DNA from: Nocardia miyunensis NBRC 108239
GTDB lineage: Bacteria > Actinomycetota > Actinomycetes > Mycobacteriales > Mycobacteriaceae
Length of the DNA: 64,000 bases
Direction: 5' to 3'
NCBI RefSeq assembly: GCF_001613065.1
Contig: NZ_BDBQ01000013.1
Span: forward strand, 186,001 to 250,000
The translations under genes and the position numbers were made by a program. Shown piece after piece: positions 16,780-25,818 of the stretch (the stretch's first letter is position 1; every line of letters begins with the position of its first letter). Under the pieces are notes generated by a model. It had not been told where the DNA came from, did not search any database, and was given only the letters and a program-made list of their open reading frames with translations.

Positions 16780-17214
16780 ATGCGCGAGAAGCTGGTCAAG
16801 GACAAGGTAATGGCCTATGTGGTCCGCAGCGGGAGGTTGTTGGTGTTCCGGCACACCGATTTCTCCTTCGAACAGGTCGGGATCCAGGTGCCGGCCGGTA
16901 GTGTCCGTGACGGTGAAGCGCCTGAGGATGCGGTGCTGCGTGAGGCGCGAGAAGAGACCGGGTTGTCGGAGTTCACCGTGGTGCGCAAGCTCGGGGAAGC
17001 CGACTACGACATCAGCCCGTACAGGTTCGAGATCCAGCACCGGCACTTCTTCCAACTAGCGCTCGCACAGGACACGCCTGATCGGTGGGCGAGTCAGGAA
17101 GACCACGACGGCCAGCAGGAACCGACACGGTTCGAATGCTTCTGGATCCCACTGGAAGCTGCGCACATTCTGCAATCGGGACAAGGTGCTTTACTGGGGC
17201 GCCTCTGCGACTGA
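16780..17214 (+). CDS. NUDIX hydrolase
   Basis: A 144-residue protein starting MREKLVKDKVMAYVV. Its Nudix box is PAGSVRDGEAPEDAVLREA followed by REETGL, at about residues 36-60. Strands LLVFRHTDFSFEQVGIQV precede it, and FECFWIPLEAAHILQSGQG follows. The ATG at 16780 is preceded by GAGG; a GTG at 16741 is possible but less well placed. Similar stand-alone proteins accompany actinobacterial antibiotic and nucleotide-salvage genes. The substrate is unknown. A broken ddl-like gene follows on the same strand. Confidence 0.85.
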   Translation: MREKLVKDKVMAYVVRSGRLLVFRHTDFSFEQVGIQVPAGSVRDGEAPEDAVLREAREETGLSEFTVVRKLGEADYDISPYRFEIQHRHFFQLALAQDTPDRWASQEDHDGQQEPTRFECFWIPLEAAHILQSGQGALLGRLCD

Positions 17215-17282
17215 CCGCAGCTGCGGTCCTTGCATTGGGTCGGGTACATTCGTTCGATCGTTGTATCTGCCAGTGGCGGTGA

Positions 17283-17671
17283 TACTTTCGGGATCGGGCA
17301 CATGATCAGGCCCCGGTAGGGCGCTGGTTCTCCCGCCTTGACGCCGTGGTGCATGACGCCGAATTCTATGATGCTGCAGCGAAACTCGACTGCAGTAAGC
17401 CAGGAGCCGTCTCCCTCGAACCGGCGGATCTGCCCGCCGCCGTGTTGGAAGCGCTGGCGGTGTATGCGCGAACTCTGTGGATGCGCTCGGCTGCCGCGGT
17501 GCCGTGTGCGTGGACTATGTCGCCAGCTCGGCTGGGCCGGTGTACGCGTTGGGAGTGAACACCACGCCGGGCTTGTCTTGGGGCAGCAATTTCGCGGTCG
17601 CCGCCGAGTTCTGCGGGCTCGATCTCGCCGTCGTCGTGCATGTCGTGCTCCATGAGGCGCTATCGCGGTGA
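17283..17671 (+). pseudogene. D-Ala-D-Ala ligase-like ATP-grasp protein, C-terminal remnant with frameshift
   Basis: The first part reads WFSRLDAVVHDAEFYDAAAK, then LEPADLPAAVLEALAVYART, and shifts frame near 17475-17480 into DALGCRGAVCVDYVAS, VNTTPGLSWGSNFAVAAEFC and GLDLAVVVHVVLHEALSR. Each block aligns with the intact ligase at 62565-63653 (for example ADFYDADAKLD and VNTTPGLSRESNFVTAARWC). The N-terminal half of the ATP-grasp domain is missing. One base inserted or lost explains the frame change. It is dead as it stands. Confidence 0.75.
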
Positions 17672-18086
17672 GGAGGCGGGCGTGCGCTGCGGCGAGGATA
17701 GATGCTGCCTGGTCAGGGTGCGGCTGGGTCAGCCAAACCCGCAGTCGGCGTAGGGAGTGCGGCCATAGTCGGTCCGCAGCCCAACGCGGATGACCCCGAG
17801 ACCGCCCCCGACCACGCGGTTTCGATCACATCGACTTCGGCACGATGCCTTTAACCGAGCAATGGGACACCGTTGCACTCCCGGCCCGGCCCTTGGCCCA
17901 TTGCCACAGGCTCGGTGACGATCCTGGCCAGCGAGCGACCATGTCATCCACGACGTCGTGGCTGTTGTCGAACAGAACAGGAACGCGCCCAGGGTATTTC
18001 GATCGGTGGTGATCGCATCTAGTTTGTCGGACCTCGTGTGTACAGTCCTGCGCTGTACGTATCGCTGCAGGTCGGGAGGGTATCTT
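17672..18086. promoter_or_regulatory. Upstream region of the cas operon, with an inverted repeat
   Basis: About 415 gene-free bases precede cas3. The inverted repeat GTACAG-7 bases-CTGTAC sits at 18040-18058, 29 bases before the cas3 ATG, and GGGAGGG at 18073-18079 is the likely ribosome-binding site. The repeat could be an operator, but no regulator gene is adjacent. Confidence 0.35.
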
Positions 18087-20315
18087 ATGGCGTCGGATCT
18101 GTGGGCGCACAGCATGAATTCGGCGGGCACGCGAGATCGCCTCAGCGACCATCTGGAGGGAACCGCCAGGCGCGCTGGTGATTTCGCCGAGGTATTCGGA
18201 GGACGCGAGGTCGCCGAGTATTTCGGTCGTGTCCACGACGTGGGCAAGGGCCGGTGTGCGTGGCAGGATGGTCTGGATCGCGCGGACAAGTGCGGCGGTC
18301 GGGTGGTTGATCAGCATGGCAAGAGCATCGATCACAAACTTGCTGGAACGTGGTTGGCTGCCCGTCACGCGGGTTTGGGCTATTTCGCGATGGCGGTGCT
18401 GGGCCACCACGGCGGTCTGGGGGACCGGCAATCGCTCAAACAGGCCATCGCTCGTGCCGAGGGGACGGCGCGGGATGCGGTGCAGGAGGCGATATCTCGG
18501 GTCGCGGCACTGGTTCCGGCGATCATGCCGCGGCAGTCACCAGCGGTGCCGGATCGAATACTGCACGCGTTGGATCCGTGTGTCGGAGAACTGTGGCTTC
18601 GGATGGTTTTCAGCGCCCTGGTGGATGCCGACTTCCTTGACACCGCACAGCATTTCACGGGCGTTCCGCGTGTGACGCCGCCGTCGTTGTCCGGTATGGC
18701 GGAGGTGTTCGAGGCCAACCGTCGAACGTTGCTGGCCGACGCCGGTGTGGCGGGGGCGAAGGTCAACGTGATCCGAGAGCAGGTCTATCGGCAGGCGGTG
18801 GCCGCTGCCTCGGCGCGGCGGGGGATTTTCCCGTTTCCGGCGCCGACCGGTGTCGGAAAGACCATCGCGGCAGGAGGTTTCGCTGTTCATCACGCGGCTC
18901 GGCACAATCTGAGCAGGGTGATCATCGCGGTGCCGTTCTTGTCGATCACCGAACAGAACGCCGCAGTGTATCGGGGGTTGTTCGGAGCCGAGAACGTGCT
19001 CGAGCATCACAGCGGGGTGGACCTGGATGATCTGCCCGCCGAACACCGTTGGCAGCGGCTCGCGGCCGAGAACTGGGATGCACCGGTGGTGGTGACAACG
19101 ACCGTGCGGTTGTTCGAGTCGCTGTTCAGCCGCAAACCCGCGGCGATGCGCAAACTACACCGGCTGGCGGGGGCGGTGATCGTCCTGGACGAAGTCCAGT
19201 CTCTGCCGGACGAGCTGCTGGTTCCGATCTTGTCAGCGCTGCGGCACCTGAGCGAGCACTTCGGTACGAGTGTGTTGCTGGCCTCGGCGACACAACCGGA
19301 ATTCTTCAGCCTCAAAGTTTTTCAGGATCTGAAACCACGGCCGGTGATCACCGAGCCACAGCCGCTGTACGACAGCCTGCGCCGGGTGCGATTCGAGTGG
19401 CGGTGTGACCCTAAGCCCACGTTCGAACGGATCGCTCACGAGGTGGCCGCCGCTCACCAGGTGCTGCTGGTGGTCAACACCACCCGCGATGCTGGTGTGC
19501 TGCACACGGCGATCGAGCATGGACGCCGCTGTGGCGGGCCGGTGTTCCATCTGTCCACTCGGATGGCCGGTGCACATCGCCGGGACACACTCGAACGGAT
19601 CCGCCGACTGCTCGCGGACGAGCTGCCGGTGGCGGTGGTCAGCACCCAGCTCGTCGAGGCAGGCGTGGATGTGGACTTCCCGCTGGTGTATCGCGCGTTC
19701 GCCCCGGCGGAGGCGCTGCTGCAGGCGGCGGGCCGCTGTAACCGCAACGGGCTCTTGGACGAAGGCGTGGTGGTGGTGTTCGATCCCGCCGACGGCAGCG
19801 TGCGGGGCACAAGAATGGTCTACGGGGCTGCCCTGGATGCGACGCGATCGTATTTCGGGCCCGGCCGGGACCCGGATCGGCTGGATCTGCTCACCGCCTA
19901 CTACAACACCCGCTACGCGGTGAAGAACATCGACAACGCCAGCCTCGGCACCAGAATCCAGAAGCTTCGCGCGGACTTCGACTTCATCAAGGTCGCCGAG
20001 CTGTTCACCATGATCGAGGAAGGCACCGTCCCGGTGCTTGTCCCCTACGGGGACGAGGTGGAACGCGAAGACCTGCGGTCACAGTTGGTGGGACCGGATC
20101 CTGTTGAGCCATGGGTCTTTCGACGACTACAGCCCTATCTTGCGGCGTTGCCCAAACAGCTGGCAGCCCGCGCGGTCACCGACGGATATGCGCGTGTACT
20201 GCTCGGCGACCCAGCCACACCCCACCAGGCCCGCATGTATGAGTTGATCAGCGGTTACCACGACCAGCGGGGCATCGAATTGAAGGATCTCGAGCCGAAG
20301 GAGTACGTATTGTGA
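18087..20315 (+). CDS. cas3: Type I-C CRISPR-associated helicase-nuclease Cas3
   Basis: A 742-residue protein with an N-terminal HD nuclease (H22, FGRVHDVGKG with H50-D51, then LGHHGGLGD near residue 112) and an SF2 helicase: Walker A PAPTGVGKTIAAGG (about 252-265), DEVQSLPDELL (motif II, about 368), LLASATQPEF (III) and LQAAGRCNRNG (VI, about 546). Cas3 is known to be recruited by Cascade and degrades the non-target strand of invading DNA. The ATG at 18087 has a strong GGGAGGG box. It is the first gene of the cas operon and overlaps cas5 by 4 bases. Length fits type I-C. Confidence 0.95.
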   Translation: MASDLWAHSMNSAGTRDRLSDHLEGTARRAGDFAEVFGGREVAEYFGRVHDVGKGRCAWQDGLDRADKCGGRVVDQHGKSIDHKLAGTWLAARHAGLGYFAMAVLGHHGGLGDRQSLKQAIARAEGTARDAVQEAISRVAALVPAIMPRQSPAVPDRILHALDPCVGELWLRMVFSALVDADFLDTAQHFTGVPRVTPPSLSGMAEVFEANRRTLLADAGVAGAKVNVIREQVYRQAVAAASARRGIFPFPAPTGVGKTIAAGGFAVHHAARHNLSRVIIAVPFLSITEQNAAVYRGLFGAENVLEHHSGVDLDDLPAEHRWQRLAAENWDAPVVVTTTVRLFESLFSRKPAAMRKLHRLAGAVIVLDEVQSLPDELLVPILSALRHLSEHFGTSVLLASATQPEFFSLKVFQDLKPRPVITEPQPLYDSLRRVRFEWRCDPKPTFERIAHEVAAAHQVLLVVNTTRDAGVLHTAIEHGRRCGGPVFHLSTRMAGAHRRDTLERIRRLLADELPVAVVSTQLVEAGVDVDFPLVYRAFAPAEALLQAAGRCNRNGLLDEGVVVVFDPADGSVRGTRMVYGAALDATRSYFGPGRDPDRLDLLTAYYNTRYAVKNIDNASLGTRIQKLRADFDFIKVAELFTMIEEGTVPVLVPYGDEVEREDLRSQLVGPDPVEPWVFRRLQPYLAALPKQLAARAVTDGYARVLLGDPATPHQARMYELISGYHDQRGIELKDLEPKEYVL

Positions 20316-20995
20316 ACGACCATCCCCGCTACCGGAATCCGCCGCTGGTGGTGGAGGTTGCCGGTGAATTCGCCTGCTTCACACGGCCCGAGGCGAAAGC
20401 CGAACGGGTCAGCTACGAGGTCATGACGCCCTCCGCGGCGCGGGGTGTGCTCCATGCGATCTTCTGGAAGCCCGAGTTCGAGTACGTCATCACGAAAATC
20501 GAGGTCCTCAAACCCATCTCGTGGTTCTCGATCCGCCGTAACGAAGTCAAAACGATGTTGTCGCAGGACTGGGTGCGCCGGGCAGCGGCCGACACCACGG
20601 TGCGCTACGACGTGGAGACCGACCGCGACCAACGCAATGCCGTGTGCCTGCGAGAGGTGTCCTACCGGATCTACGCCCAAGTACAGCTTCAGGCGCACGC
20701 GACCACGAGTGAATCGGGGTACCGCGAGCAGTTCCGGCGGCGCGTCAACAAGGGGGCGTGTTTCAGTCAGCCGTTCCTGGGCACCAGGGAATTCTCGGCC
20801 AGTTTCGGAAACCCCACGGCGGCAAAGCCGATCGCACTGAGCAAGCAACTCGGGATCATGTTGCACGACATCCACTACGACGAATCCGGCGAGTCCTACA
20901 GCTGGTTCTCCGCTGCCCTCGACCACGGTGTGCTGCAGGTGCCGCGCTACGGGCTGCAACTGCCGTCGTCGCGTTCGGCGGCCGGACGCGGGTGA
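20312..20995 (+). CDS. cas5c: Type I-C Cas5 (Cas5d), crRNA-processing endoribonuclease
   Basis: A 227-residue RAMP protein starting at a GTG that overlaps the cas3 stop. It contains VVEVAGEFACFTRPEAKAER, VSYEVMTPSAARGVLHAIFW and a final EYVITKIEVLKPI strand, the usual Cas5d N-terminal block, including the Tyr of the family's processing site. In type I-C systems, which lack Cas6, Cas5d cuts the pre-crRNA and stays on the 5' handle. The gene order cas3-cas5-cas8 confirms subtype I-C. No defect was seen. Confidence 0.93.
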   Translation: MNDHPRYRNPPLVVEVAGEFACFTRPEAKAERVSYEVMTPSAARGVLHAIFWKPEFEYVITKIEVLKPISWFSIRRNEVKTMLSQDWVRRAAADTTVRYDVETDRDQRNAVCLREVSYRIYAQVQLQAHATTSESGYREQFRRRVNKGACFSQPFLGTREFSASFGNPTAAKPIALSKQLGIMLHDIHYDESGESYSWFSAALDHGVLQVPRYGLQLPSSRSAAGRG

Positions 20996-20999
20996 TCGG

Positions 21000-22715
21000 G
21001 TGCTGATCGAACAACTCGTCCGCGCCCATACCGACGACGGCACTGTGCGCTACCACCGGTCCCGGGCTGTGCGCTGGGCAGTGCACCTGACCCGGGACGG
21101 AAACGCTCAACTGATCGACCGGGCCGACAGCGATCACAAGAGCGGACCTCCGATGAGCACTCCGTACGTCGTGCGGGCCAGTGGTGATACTCCGACATTG
21201 CTGGTCGACACCATGGAATACGTTCTGGGCATCGCGGAGAACGACACCGCCGCCGCGCAGACGCGCGCGGACAAGCGGCACGCGAACTACCTTGCGCTGC
21301 TACAGGAATGGAACGCGGCAAGCGGTGATCCGATCGCGGCTACCGTGATCGAACTCTTCTCGGCGCAGGTTCGCATTGAACTCGCTGCGCAGGCGCGCAT
21401 TCGTGAAGCCGCGTCGTCGGATCTGGTGTGCCTGGTCATCGATGCGGAGCTGGTTCATATGTGCGGGTCGGCCGTCGAGTTCTGGGCGCAGGTGGCGCGG
21501 ACGCGGAAGGGCTCGGGTGTGACCGGTGTGTGTCTGTCGTGCGGGGAAGTCGGGCCGTTGCTGAAGTCGGTGCCCGACATGGTCAAAGGACACCTCATCC
21601 CCGTCGGCATCGACGCCAAAGGCCAGCCCAAACGCGGCCGGGACGCAGCACTGGTATCGATCAACACCTCCGCGCAGGGCCGATCGGGACGAAAGCAGCT
21701 GGTCAACACCCCGTTGTGCGAGGACTGCGGTGGCCGCGCGATATCCGCACTCAACACGATGCTCGCCGACCAGAACCATCGCCGCCGCGGTGATGACACC
21801 GTATTCGTCTGGTGGCTGCGTACTCGGGCGGCATTCAATCCGCTGATTATCGACGACCCTGATCCGAACGACGTCACCACGCTGCTGAACGAGATCAACA
21901 CCATCGACTCCTCCGGGGCGTTCGAGGACAACGAGTTCTACGGATTGCTGCTGTCGGCCAACCAGAGTCGCGTCATCGTCCGCGACTGGATCGATGTCCC
22001 GCTCACCCGGATCAAGGCTCGCCTCGCCGAGTGGTTCACCGACCACGAGTCCACCCAGCTATGGGACGACGGGGTCCACGCTGTCGCGCTGTGGCGGATG
22101 GTGCAAGCCAGCGGCCGGTGGGACCGCGGGAGTGAGAAATACGTTGCAGGAAGCGCTGTCCGAGGTCTGGAACGTGATCTGTTGCGGTGCGCACTGCACG
22201 GCAGCGCGCCGCCGCCGAGCCTGGTCCCGCAGTTGCTTCATCGCATCCGTAACGACCACCGCATCGATGCCCCCCGCGTCGCCATGCTCCGGCTGGCCCT
22301 CACCAGACCCCCGTACAAGGAGACAGTCATGCCCGGCCTCGATGACACGGCCACCGATCCCGGCTACGTGTGGGGCCGGATGTTCGCCGTCCTGGAAGCG
22401 ATCCAGCGCAAAGCCATCCCCGACATCAACACCACCATCCGCGACAAATACCTGGCGCTGGCCATGAGCCGACCCGAAGCAACGATGCGCACGCTGCGGC
22501 TCGGTGCCAACGGCCACCTCAAGAAACTCCGCGGCACCGAAGCCACCCGGGGCGCTGGCTATGCCCTCGACGCGAAGCTGGCCGTGCTCAGCGAACACCT
22601 CCAGACTCTCCCGGCACTCCTGGACGGTCACGGTCAGATCCGATTCATCCTGGGATACGACCACCAGCGCGCTGCGGACATGGCCGCCGCCCGCGCCGCC
22701 AAGGCCGCCAAATAA
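21000..22715 (+). CDS. cas8c: Type I-C Cas8 (Csd1), large Cascade subunit
   Basis: A 571-residue protein from a GTG at 21000, five bases after the cas5 stop. Typical Csd1 features are the N-terminal LIEQLVRAHTDDG, TPYVVRASGDTPTLLVDTMEY and the late WGRMFAVLEAIQRKA motif. Two Cys pairs, CLSCGEVGPL and CEDCGGRAI, lie about 65 residues apart and could bind zinc. Cas8 recognises the PAM and opens target DNA in Cascade. The C-terminal ARAAKAAK is a short basic tail. An internal start giving a small Cas11-like product is common in I-C systems, but it was not assigned here. Confidence 0.93.
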   Translation: MLIEQLVRAHTDDGTVRYHRSRAVRWAVHLTRDGNAQLIDRADSDHKSGPPMSTPYVVRASGDTPTLLVDTMEYVLGIAENDTAAAQTRADKRHANYLALLQEWNAASGDPIAATVIELFSAQVRIELAAQARIREAASSDLVCLVIDAELVHMCGSAVEFWAQVARTRKGSGVTGVCLSCGEVGPLLKSVPDMVKGHLIPVGIDAKGQPKRGRDAALVSINTSAQGRSGRKQLVNTPLCEDCGGRAISALNTMLADQNHRRRGDDTVFVWWLRTRAAFNPLIIDDPDPNDVTTLLNEINTIDSSGAFEDNEFYGLLLSANQSRVIVRDWIDVPLTRIKARLAEWFTDHESTQLWDDGVHAVALWRMVQASGRWDRGSEKYVAGSAVRGLERDLLRCALHGSAPPPSLVPQLLHRIRNDHRIDAPRVAMLRLALTRPPYKETVMPGLDDTATDPGYVWGRMFAVLEAIQRKAIPDINTTIRDKYLALAMSRPEATMRTLRLGANGHLKKLRGTEATRGAGYALDAKLAVLSEHLQTLPALLDGHGQIRFILGYDHQRAADMAAARAAKAAK

Positions 22716-22767
22716 TCCGCTGCAACACCCCGTGAAACACCCCGTAGGACAAGGAGCATCCCGGAAC

Positions 22768-23649
22768 ATGAGCACCGGACCGCATGTGGACCCTGCCCGT
22801 AAACACGACTTCGTGTTCTTGTACGACGTCACCGACGGCAACCCCAACGGAGACCCCGACGCCGCGGGGACACCACGCACCGACCCCGAAACTATGCAGG
22901 GTCTGGTCACCGACGTGGCCATCAAACGCAAAATCCGGAACATGGTGACGCTCTTCGGAGAAGGAAAGCCCAAGCCCGGCAACGACATTTATGTCGAAGC
23001 CGGCGTATCGCTCAACTCTCAGCACGAACGTGCTTACGAGGCACTGGGCCTGCCCGACGGCAAAGACTCCGAGGCGATCGCGCAACAATGGATGTGCCAA
23101 ACCTTCTTCGACGTCCGCATGTTCGGCGCGGTCATGTCCACCGGGAAAAAGCCCGCAGGACGAGTGCAAGGCCCTGTGCAACTCACCTTCTCGCGCAGCA
23201 TCGACCCCGTCCTCCCACACGAACACGGAATCACCCGCGCCACCCGCACCAGAGAAGAAGACTCGAAAAAGACTGACATGGGCAGCAAACACACAGTGCC
23301 GTACGGCCTCTACCGAGGTATCGGACATTTCAGCGCCCCCCTGGCCAAACGCACCGGTGTCACCTCCGAAGACCTGGCGATGTTGTGGCGGAGTATGGAA
23401 TGGATGTTCGAGCACGACCATTCCTCCTCGCGTGCGGAGATGGCACTGCGCGGCCTGTATGTGTTCACCCACTCCGATGCCTTCGGCACCGCACCGGCCC
23501 ACGTACTCACCGATGCCGTCAAGATCGAGCGCGCGGTCGACTCCGGCAATACGATCGCGCCACCAATTCGCTCGTTCACCGACTACCGCGTCACTATCGA
23601 TGAAACCGAGATCCCCAACGGGATCACCCTCACCAAAATTGTTGGATGA
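22768..23649 (+). CDS. cas7c: Type I-C Cas7 (Csd2), Cascade backbone
   Basis: A 293-residue protein starting MSTGPHVDPARKHDFVFLYD, with the RNA-binding loop motif DVTDGNPNGDPDAAGTPRTD and TDVAIKRKIRN typical of Csd2. Residues MFGAVMSTGKKPAGRVQGPV form the thumb-like region. AAGGAG lies 11 bases before the ATG at 22768. Cas7 polymerises along the spacer part of crRNA. The gene is followed by cas4, with 28 bases between, so it is co-transcribed. It is full length. Confidence 0.94.
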   Translation: MSTGPHVDPARKHDFVFLYDVTDGNPNGDPDAAGTPRTDPETMQGLVTDVAIKRKIRNMVTLFGEGKPKPGNDIYVEAGVSLNSQHERAYEALGLPDGKDSEAIAQQWMCQTFFDVRMFGAVMSTGKKPAGRVQGPVQLTFSRSIDPVLPHEHGITRATRTREEDSKKTDMGSKHTVPYGLYRGIGHFSAPLAKRTGVTSEDLAMLWRSMEWMFEHDHSSSRAEMALRGLYVFTHSDAFGTAPAHVLTDAVKIERAVDSGNTIAPPIRSFTDYRVTIDETEIPNGITLTKIVG

Positions 23650-23677
23650 GAACCGGCCTCGACGCGGTAACGGCCAG

Positions 23678-24316
23678 ATGAGCCGCACTCTGGACACCGA
23701 TGAACGCTGGAATGTGCCGATTTCAGCGCTCGAGCATTACGCGTACTGCCCTCGCCAAGCGATCTTGATTTGGCAGGAAGCGTATTTCGAGTCGAACATC
23801 GACACCGTGCGCGGTGACCTCGCTCATGCCGCCGTCGACCGAGGCGGAAAGCTCACAGGGCGGGCAGGTGCGACCATCTGGCGGTCTCTCCCCGTCCTTC
23901 ACTGTGAACTCGGCATGCACGGGATCTGCGACACTGTCCACTGGACTGCAGCAGGCCCGATCCCCGTCGAGCACAAATCCGGAACCTACAGATCCGGGGG
24001 CGCGGCGGACCTGCAGGTCGCCGCCCAAGTGATGTGTCTACGTGAGATGTTCGACAAAGACATTCCCTACGGCGAGGTGTTCGCTGGGCGATCCCGACGC
24101 CACTACCGGGTCGACGTCGATGACGCATTGACCTGCACAGTCCGCGATGCTGTCGAAAACCTGCGACAAGCCATCGCCGCCGCTGCACTACCGCCAGCTG
24201 TCAACGACAGCCGCTGCAACCGGTGCTCTTTGCGCCCGGGATGCCTTCCCGAAAGCACCCACCATCGACCCGTCGACCTGTTCCTCCCGCGCCGCCTCGG
24301 AGACTGGAATGACTGA
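23678..24316 (+). CDS. cas4: Cas4 exonuclease (adaptation)
   Basis: A 212-residue RecB-type PD-(D/E)XK nuclease. Four cysteines place the Fe-S cluster: HYAYCPRQA near the N-terminus and CNRCSLRPGC near the C-terminus (C-x2-C-x5-C). The nuclease residues are GICDTVHW and PVEHKSG (D...E-x-K). Cas4 trims prespacers and helps select the PAM for Cas1-Cas2. The ATG at 23678 was chosen because the upstream frame overlaps cas7. The gene overlaps cas1 by 8 bases. Confidence 0.93.
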   Translation: MSRTLDTDERWNVPISALEHYAYCPRQAILIWQEAYFESNIDTVRGDLAHAAVDRGGKLTGRAGATIWRSLPVLHCELGMHGICDTVHWTAAGPIPVEHKSGTYRSGGAADLQVAAQVMCLREMFDKDIPYGEVFAGRSRRHYRVDVDDALTCTVRDAVENLRQAIAAAALPPAVNDSRCNRCSLRPGCLPESTHHRPVDLFLPRRLGDWND

Positions 24317-25325
24317 GCTGCTCAAAACCCTATACGTGACTACACCCGGTACCAGCCTGCACCTCGATGGCGACGCGATGCGCGTATACCACCCGGACAA
24401 GTCGGGCCGCCATCTGTTGCCACTGTTCCGTATCAACGACATCGTCGCGTTCAACGGCGTCACGCTCACCGACGCTCTGCTGCACCGATGTGCAGCAGAC
24501 GGCCGGACCGTGACCTGGGTGACCCGCAACGGCAAATTCCTCGCCCGCGTCGCCGGACCGCTGCACGGCAACCCCCACCTGCGGCTCCAGCAGGTCCGCG
24601 CCCACGACGATCCCGACCGCAGGCTGACACTGGCCAAGTCCATGGTCGCCGGCAAACTCCACAACTACCGGCAACTACTCCTGCGCGCCGCTCGCGACCT
24701 GACCGGTACCCGTCAAACCAACCTCCGAGATACCGCCAACCGCCACGCCACCGCACTCACCGCCCTCGGCGCCGCCGAACACCTCAACGAAGTCCTCGGC
24801 ATCGAAGGCCGCGCCGCACGAGATTATTTCCAATGCTTTCCGTCGATCGCACCGTCAACGCAACCCGGCCGCCGCAAGCGACCACCAACCGATATTGCGA
24901 ACTGCCTGTTGTCGTTCGGCTACGGCATGCTTCGGGCATCGGTCCACGGCGCACTCGAACAGGTCGGACTAGACCCCTACATCGGGTATCTGCACGGTAT
25001 CCGTCCTGCGAAACCTGCACTGGCCCTGGACCTCATGGAGGTATTCCGCCCGCTGCTGGTTGATCGACTAGTGCTCACACTGATCAACAGAGATCAAATC
25101 GTCAAGTCTTATACCCAGACACTCCCCGGCGGGGAAGTGCAACTCACCGACACAGGTCGTCGATCCTTCCTTGAGCAATGGTCTGTAGCGCGAGAACGAG
25201 AATGGCTACACGCATATCTCGACCGCCACGTGCCCGCCGGGCTGCTGCCGCTCATTCAAGCCCGGCTGCTCGCACGGCACTTGCGGGGCGACACCGATAG
25301 ATACATTCCCTGGATGGTTAGCTGA
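24309..25325 (+). CDS. cas1: Cas1 integrase
   Basis: A 338-residue protein starting MTELLKTLYVTTPGTSLHLD, the usual type I-C Cas1 N-terminus. The three metal ligands are visible: Glu in GIEGRAARDYF, His in DPYIGYLHG, and Asp in ALALDLMEVFRPLLVDR. Cas1 and Cas2 integrate new spacers at the leader end of the array. It overlaps cas4 by 8 bases and shares one base with cas2. It is full length, with no disrupted motif, so adaptation should be possible. Confidence 0.96.
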   Translation: MTELLKTLYVTTPGTSLHLDGDAMRVYHPDKSGRHLLPLFRINDIVAFNGVTLTDALLHRCAADGRTVTWVTRNGKFLARVAGPLHGNPHLRLQQVRAHDDPDRRLTLAKSMVAGKLHNYRQLLLRAARDLTGTRQTNLRDTANRHATALTALGAAEHLNEVLGIEGRAARDYFQCFPSIAPSTQPGRRKRPPTDIANCLLSFGYGMLRASVHGALEQVGLDPYIGYLHGIRPAKPALALDLMEVFRPLLVDRLVLTLINRDQIVKSYTQTLPGGEVQLTDTGRRSFLEQWSVAREREWLHAYLDRHVPAGLLPLIQARLLARHLRGDTDRYIPWMVS

Positions 25326-25615
25326 TGGAGTTGCTCGTTACCTATGACATCGAATCCGTCAGCCCGGAAGGAGCGGCCCGGCTTCGCCGCGTCGCGAAGA
25401 TCTGCGAAGGTCATGGGTACCGGGTCCAGAAGTCGGTATTCGAGATCACCTGCACCACGCCTGACCGGCTGCGCTTGGAAGCGGCTCTAGCCCAAGCCAT
25501 CAAACCTGGTACTGACAGCGTCAGAATCTACCCACTCGACGGTGGAACACTAAGAGCAGCACGCCATCTGGGCAGAGCTGTAGATCCACCACACGATGCG
25601 CCGCTCATCCTGTGA
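25325..25615 (+). CDS. cas2: Cas2
   Basis: A 96-residue ferredoxin-fold protein with the signature LVTYDIESVSPEGAARLRRV and GYRVQKSVFEI, matching Cas2 of types I-C and II. Its start codon shares a base with the cas1 stop (TGATG). Cas2 dimerises and bridges two Cas1 dimers in the spacer-integration complex. The array begins about 200 bases downstream on the same strand, the expected arrangement. Confidence 0.95.
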   Translation: MELLVTYDIESVSPEGAARLRRVAKICEGHGYRVQKSVFEITCTTPDRLRLEAALAQAIKPGTDSVRIYPLDGGTLRAARHLGRAVDPPHDAPLIL

Positions 25616-25818
25616 CCCGTTCTCCCGTAGGTCTTTTCTACGGACCCCGCAACGAGGCATGCAGAAGCAGGGCCCAGTGGCCAGAACAAGTTCGGAACCC
25701 CAAATGCGATCATCAACCCGGACAGGTCCCGAAGTCGCATCCAGGACGGAATGCCCCGCAGAGCCGTCAAGGCAATCGAAAACCAACAACAGCCTGCCAA
25801 ACTTGCTGGTCATCCAGC
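25616..25818 (+). promoter_or_regulatory. CRISPR leader
   Basis: 203 bases between cas2 and the first repeat. It contains a short hairpin (CCGTAG 25625-25630 with CTACGG 25638-25643), and the 3' part is richer in A and C than its surroundings. The conserved leader-proximal repeats and the degenerate repeat at the other end show that this is the leader side. The array promoter should lie here; no exact -10 box was assigned. Confidence 0.6.

Noticed and set aside
17826-18431. Minus-strand frame across the cas3 promoter region
   Set aside because: It overlaps the cas3 N-terminus and its product shows no recognisable domain.
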